From NCBI GenBank assembly GCA_014874455.1, contig JADBJL010000057.1, positions 1-35,749 on the forward strand: 35,749 bases of DNA, written 5' to 3'. Positions 32,462 through 35,749 of this stretch are shown here, in pieces; position 1 is the stretch's first letter, and each line of letters starts with the position of its first letter. The notes below the pieces were generated by a model that was given only the letters and a program-made list of their open reading frames with translations, made no database searches and had not been told where the DNA came from. The DNA is from Thermomicrobiaceae bacterium (GTDB taxonomy: Bacteria; Chloroflexota; Chloroflexia; Thermomicrobiales; Thermomicrobiaceae). A program made the position numbers and the translations under genes.

Positions 32462-32746
32462 CTATCGGCGCCGCGTGGCCCGCTCGGCGTCCTTGCCGTG
32501 TCCGCGGAACGTCCGCGTCGGCGCGAACTCACCGAGCTTGTGCCCGACCATCTGCTCGGTGATGAAGATGGGAACGTGCCGCCGCCCATCGTGCACAGCC
32601 ACAGTGTGCCCGACCATTTCTGGGAAGATCGTCGAATCGCGCGCCCAGGTGCGGATGACTCGTCGCTCCCCGGTACGGTTGAGCTCATCGATCTTCTGCT
32701 TCAGTTTCGGATCGATGTACGGCCCTTTCTTCGATGACCGTCCCAC
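32462..32746 (-). CDS. rpsS: 30S ribosomal protein S19
   Basis: The 94-residue S19 of the 30S head contacts S13 and the B1a bridge region. The sequence [22 protein letters not shown], then [55 protein letters not shown], is diagnostic. The start is GTG at 32744-32746 with GAGGGAAC upstream. It lies between rplB (28 bases) and rplV (31 bases). Confidence 0.97.
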   Translation of the reverse strand: MGRSSKKGPYIDPKLKQKIDELNRTGERRVIRTWARDSTIFPEMVGHTVAVHDGRRHVPIFITEQMVGHKLGEFAPTRTFRGHGKDAERATRRR

Positions 32747-32774
32747 GTTCCCTCGCCTCCTGTCCCATCACCGG

Positions 32775-33608
32775 CTACGAGCGCCCTTCGTAGCGGCGCC
32801 GCACGATGAACTGATCCGTCCGCTTGTTGCGCCGCGTCCGGTAGCCGAGCGCGGGCTTGCCCCATGGCGTCTTCGGCGGCATACCGGTGGGCGCCTTGCC
32901 CTCGCCGCCGCCATGCGGGTGGTCGCGGGGCGTCATCGCCGAGCCGCGCACGGTCGGCCGCCAGCCCATGTGCCGCTTGCGGCCGGCTTTCCCGATGCGG
33001 ACATTGGCATGGTCAAGGTTGCCTACCTGGCCAACCGTCGCCATGCACTCGACACGCACCATCCGCACCTCACCGGACGGCAGGCGGATCTGGGCGTAGT
33101 CGTCCTGTTTGGCGAGAAGCTGCGCCGCTGCGCCGGCTGATCGGACGAGCTGCCCGCCACGACCCGGATACAGCTCGATGTTGTGGATCTGCGTGCCCAG
33201 CGGTATGTTGGCCAGGGGCAGCGCGTTGCCCACGCGTACCGGCGCCGTCGGCCCTGATTCTACCACATCACCGACTTTGAGCCCAAGCGGCGCAAGGATG
33301 TAGCGCTTCTCACCGTCGCGGTAGTGGAGCAGCGCGATGAACGCCGACCGGTTCGGGTCGTACTCGATCGCCGCTACCTTGGCCGGGATCCCGTGCTTGT
33401 CCCGCCTGAAGTCGATGCGCCGGTAGAAGCGCTTGTTGCGCCCCCCGCGGTGGCGCACCGTGATCCGGCCCTGAGCATTCCGGCCTGAGTGCTGCTTCAG
33501 CGGCTCGATCAAGCTCTTCTCGGGCTCTTTCTTCGTGATCTCCTCGTACGTGAGCACCGACATGTTGCGGCGCCCTGGCGAGGTCGGCTTGTACTTCTTG
33601 ATAGGCAT
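32775..33608 (-). CDS. rplB: 50S ribosomal protein L2
   Basis: The 277-residue L2 is essential for subunit association and peptidyl transferase activity. It has [71 protein letters not shown] in the OB-fold. The peptidyl transferase-proximal segment is [47 protein letters not shown], with the conserved HPHGGGEG histidines. Length is normal. GGAG lies before the ATG. Confidence 0.98.
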   Translation of the reverse strand: MPIKKYKPTSPGRRNMSVLTYEEITKKEPEKSLIEPLKQHSGRNAQGRITVRHRGGRNKRFYRRIDFRRDKHGIPAKVAAIEYDPNRSAFIALLHYRDGEKRYILAPLGLKVGDVVESGPTAPVRVGNALPLANIPLGTQIHNIELYPGRGGQLVRSAGAAAQLLAKQDDYAQIRLPSGEVRMVRVECMATVGQVGNLDHANVRIGKAGRKRHMGWRPTVRGSAMTPRDHPHGGGEGKAPTGMPPKTPWGKPALGYRTRRNKRTDQFIVRRRYEGRS

Positions 33609-33635
33609 CGAAGCGCTCCGTCTCCAGACCCGGCA

Positions 33636-33938
33636 TCAAAGCTGGCTGAACAGCTCGATCGTGTAGCCGGGTTCCAGGGTCACGACCGCCTTCTTCCAGG
33701 AGGCTTCCCGGCCAATGATGGGTAACCGCCCGCGTCGGCGTACTCGCCGACGGGGCTTGCCGCGCACGTTCATCGTGTTGACCTTCTTCACTTTCACATT
33801 GAACGTCCGCTCGACCGCCTCCTTGATCTGGATCTTGTTGGCGTCGGGCGCCACCTCGAAGGTGTACTGGTTCATCTCCATGAGGCGGGTATTCTTCTCA
33901 GTGATCAATGGACGCCTCAGGACATCCTGGTATTCCAT
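33636..33938 (-). CDS. rplW: 50S ribosomal protein L23
   Basis: The 100-residue L23 is the main docking site for trigger factor and SRP at the exit tunnel. It shows LRRPLITEKNTRLMEMNQYTFEVAPDANKIQIKEAVERTFNVKVKKVNTMNVRGKPRRR and the C-terminal KKAVVTLEPGYTIELF. Its ATG is 2 bases after the rplD stop, and the ribosome binding site GGAGGGG lies inside the end of rplD, so the two are coupled. Confidence 0.97.
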   Translation of the reverse strand: MEYQDVLRRPLITEKNTRLMEMNQYTFEVAPDANKIQIKEAVERTFNVKVKKVNTMNVRGKPRRRVRRRGRLPIIGREASWKKAVVTLEPGYTIELFSQL

Positions 33939-33940
33939 GG

Positions 33941-34579
33941 TTACTTCCCCTCCTGTGCCCAGAGCCGGTGAATCTCATCCACCGCCTCGCGCATCAGGAT
34001 CATTCGCTCGTACTTCAGCCCATCGCGGACGTTCATGTACTGGGCCATCAGCACCTTGACATTGTCCAGATTCCCAGCCCCACGGTAGACGTTGTCACGC
34101 GGCCGATCGACGACGATCAGCGTGGAGCGCGCATCCCCCAGTGGGAGCCGGTTGAGCACCTCTTTCATCACCTTCGTGCGTGGCTCGATCTCGCCCAGTC
34201 CCTCGACCACGACGAGCTGATTATCTCGCTGCTTTGCCGACAAGACCGAGCGAATGGCGAGTCGTCGCATCTTCTTCGGCATGTCCTGGGTGTACTTGCG
34301 CGGGTGTGGCCCCCAGACGACGCCGCCACCTTTCCAATGCGGCGCCCGAATGCTCCCTTGCCGCGCACGGCCGGTGCCCTTCTGCCGCCACGGTTTGCGG
34401 CCGCCGCCGCTGACCTCGCCCCGCGTCTTCGTGTCGTGCGTTCCGGCGCGAGCGTTGGCGAGTTGCCGCAGCAGCGCCTGGTGCATCACCGGCACGTGCG
34501 GCTCGATGCCGAAGACAGAATCCGCCAGCTCGATCTGGCCGACCTGCTGGCCGTGGAGATCAAACACCGCAACTTGCAC
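33941..34579 (-). CDS. rplD: 50S ribosomal protein L4
   Basis: The 212-residue L4 has an extended loop in the exit tunnel constriction: TKTRGEVSGGGRKPWRQKGTGRARQGSIRAPHWKGGGVVWGPHPRKYTQDMPKKMRRLAIRSVLSAK. The globular part includes VVVEGLGEIEPRTKVMKEVLNRL and RDNVYRGAGNLDNVKVLMAQYMNVRDGLKYERMIL. The start is GTG 34577-34579 with GGGAGG upstream, giving VQVAVFDLHG as the family N-terminus. In E. coli L4 represses this operon; that is not demonstrable here. Confidence 0.97.
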   Translation of the reverse strand: MQVAVFDLHGQQVGQIELADSVFGIEPHVPVMHQALLRQLANARAGTHDTKTRGEVSGGGRKPWRQKGTGRARQGSIRAPHWKGGGVVWGPHPRKYTQDMPKKMRRLAIRSVLSAKQRDNQLVVVEGLGEIEPRTKVMKEVLNRLPLGDARSTLIVVDRPRDNVYRGAGNLDNVKVLMAQYMNVRDGLKYERMILMREAVDEIHRLWAQEGK

Positions 34580-34593
34580 CGCTCGCCTCCCTC

Positions 34594-35241
34594 TCACGCC
34601 TTCGCCGCGGCGCGCTTGCGCTGCTTGACCGCGTGGCGCACGATCACCAGGCCGTCGTTCGCGCCCGGCACCGCGCCCTTGACCAGCACCAGGTTGCGCG
34701 CAGGATCGACCCGCATGACCTCGAGATTCTGCACCGTCACCCGCTGCACGCCCATCCGCCCGGCCATCCGCTTGCCCTTATGCACGCGGCCAGGCGTCGT
34801 CGTCGGGCCGATCGAACCAGGGGCACGCAAGCGGTCTGACTGGCCATGTGTCTTCGGCCCACCAGCAAAGCCGTGCCGCTTGACGACACCCTGGAAGCCA
34901 CGGCCCTTCCGCCAGCCGGTCACGTCTACCAGTTGGCCTGGCGCGAAGATGCTGCAATCGAGGACCTGGCCGACGGAGTACGCCGCCGGATCGTCGACCT
35001 TGACCTCGCGCAGATACCGCGGCTGCGCTCCCGAGGCCTTGAGATGTCCTTGCATCGGCTTGTTGAGGCGCTTCTTCCGGCCGAAGCCGAGCTGGACGGC
35101 CTGATAGCCGTCGCGCTCCCGTGTCTTCACTTGGGTGACGACGCACGGCCCGACCTCTAAGACCGTTACCGGCACGGCACGCCCTGCGTCGTCGAAAATT
35201 TGGGTCATACCCAGCTTGCGGCCGAGTAGTCCTTCGATCAT
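34594..35241 (-). CDS. rplC: 50S ribosomal protein L3
   Basis: The 215-residue L3 is an early assembly protein close to the peptidyl transferase centre. It has [53 protein letters not shown] and the signature [60 protein letters not shown], including the Gln of the methylated region. ATG 35241 follows GGGGGAGAG. It lies 93 bases after rpsJ and 14 before rplD. Confidence 0.97.
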   Translation of the reverse strand: MIEGLLGRKLGMTQIFDDAGRAVPVTVLEVGPCVVTQVKTRERDGYQAVQLGFGRKKRLNKPMQGHLKASGAQPRYLREVKVDDPAAYSVGQVLDCSIFAPGQLVDVTGWRKGRGFQGVVKRHGFAGGPKTHGQSDRLRAPGSIGPTTTPGRVHKGKRMAGRMGVQRVTVQNLEVMRVDPARNLVLVKGAVPGANDGLVIVRHAVKQRKRAAAKA

Positions 35242-35334
35242 CAGCTCTCCCCCGTCTCGGTGGCAGCTCCAGGCACCCTTGCCCGCGCTGCTGCGCATGC
35301 GCGAGAGCGTGATCTCGCTGCGTTCAGCGCACTG

Positions 35335-35652
35335 CTACAACTTAATCTCGATGTCGACGCCAGCCGGCAACGTCAGTCGCATGAGCGCTCGAATCGTCGC
35401 GTGGCTGGGCTCGAGCACATCGATGAGCCGCTTATGCGTGCGAATCTCGAAGTGCTCCTGTGAGTCCTTGTCAATGAACGGCGAGCGGATCACCGTGAAC
35501 CGCTCGATCTTCGTCGGCAACGGAACCGGGCCCGCGACCTTCGCTCCCGTGCTCTCCGCCGTCTCCACGATCTGGCGCGCCGACTGATCGAGAATCCGGT
35601 GATCGTGCGACTTCAACCGGATTCGGATCTTTTGCGTAGGGCGTCGGGACAT
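35335..35652 (-). CDS. rpsJ: 30S ribosomal protein S10
   Basis: The 105-residue S10 of the 30S head also serves as NusE in transcription antitermination. It has [98 protein letters not shown], the complete protein. GGAGGG precedes the ATG. It follows tuf by 24 bases, so the S10 operon appears to be read from the str operon. Confidence 0.98.
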   Translation of the reverse strand: MSRRPTQKIRIRLKSHDHRILDQSARQIVETAESTGAKVAGPVPLPTKIERFTVIRSPFIDKDSQEHFEIRTHKRLIDVLEPSHATIRALMRLTLPAGVDIEIKL

Positions 35653-35676
35653 AACCGTGTACCCTCCTATGCGGCG

Positions 35677-35749
35677 CTACTTGAGGATCTGGGTGACGAC
35701 GCCAGCGCCCACCGTCCGGCCCCCCTCGCGGATCGCAAAGCGCGACCCC
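35677..35749 (-). CDS. tuf: C-terminus of elongation factor Tu (partial)
   Basis: Reading the minus strand from the right edge gives SRFAIREGGRTVGAGVVTQILK followed by TAG at 35677-35679, which is the extreme C-terminus of EF-Tu (domain 3). Only 24 codons are inside the window. EF-Tu delivers aminoacyl-tRNA to the A-site. Its placement directly before rpsJ shows the common fusion of the str and S10 operons. Confidence 0.95.
   Translation of the reverse strand, partial: GSRFAIREGGRTVGAGVVTQILK

Noticed and set aside
35242-35334. L4-responsive S10-type leader or attenuator in the rpsJ-rplC spacer
   Set aside because: Only a short palindrome (GCGCATGCGC) is present. In E. coli the regulated leader precedes rpsJ, which here directly follows tuf.
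1-35749. CRISPR arrays, insertion sequences, integrases, tRNA or rRNA genes
   Set aside because: No repeated spacer-repeat pattern, transposase or recombinase motif, or cloverleaf was found on reading both strands. Base and codon use looks uniform apart from the 101-748 gap.

Overview
The window looks like a chromosomal segment of a high-GC, probably thermophilic member of the Chloroflexota, most likely class Thermomicrobia (Thermomicrobium or Sphaerobacter relatives). This is inferred from four things: GC-rich, GTG/TTG-using genes with strong GGAGG-type ribosome binding sites; a continuous tuf-S10-spc-alpha ribosomal cluster; zinc-binding forms of S4, S14, L36 and adenylate kinase; and a TreT-type trehalose synthase, a class II ribonucleotide reductase and a PspA/PspAA/PspAB/HtpX set. 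No 16S gene is present, so the placement is moderate confidence only. I see no mobile element, CRISPR array, tRNA or rRNA.

Positions 1-7200 are mostly envelope and membrane stress. They hold the 5' end of a lipoprotein gene cut by the left edge (minus strand), about 650 bp without a recognisable gene, a membrane protein of the STM3941 type, and an SDH/ClpP-like membrane protease. pspA-pspAA (plus strand) converges on htpX-pspAB (minus strand), and an ABC1/UbiB-family kinase-like membrane protein follows. The pspA and htpX promoters both carry a perfect TATAAT -10 box.

Positions 7200-12250 hold a minus-strand run that reads, in transcription order, HPF/RaiA-like ribosome-hibernation protein, sigma-70-like factor, nicotinate phosphoribosyltransferase, trehalose synthase TreT and a TraR/DksA-like protein. 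An Hsp20 gene is divergent from its head. Together these look like a starvation/heat survival set: ribosome parking, transcriptional switching, NAD salvage, compatible solute and chaperone.

Positions 12250-17990 hold housekeeping and metabolic genes. They are adenosylcobalamin-dependent ribonucleotide reductase (minus strand), then plus-strand endonuclease III, an RNase Z-like metallo-beta-lactamase-fold hydrolase, a P1/DmpA/NylC-type self-cleaving hydrolase and a TIM-barrel sugar isomerase/AP endonuclease-like protein. GC-rich hairpins lie at the two convergent junctions (near 12276 and 17970).

Positions 18038-35749 form one co-oriented minus-strand cluster that starts beyond the right edge at tuf. 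It runs rpsJ, rplC, rplD, rplW, rplB, rpsS, rplV, rpsC, rplP, rpmC, rpsQ, rplN, rplX, rplE, rpsN, rpsH, rplF, rplR, rpsE, rpmD, rplO, secY, adk, map, infA, rpmJ, rpsM, rpsK, rpsD, rpoA, rplQ, truA, rplM, rpsI. Spacers are at most about 100 bp and several junctions overlap. One convincing internal promoter (extended -10) lies between map and infA. I find no strong candidate for an entirely new system. The most interesting items are the hibernation/sigma/trehalose/DksA gene set and the split Psp module beside two further membrane-stress-type genes.
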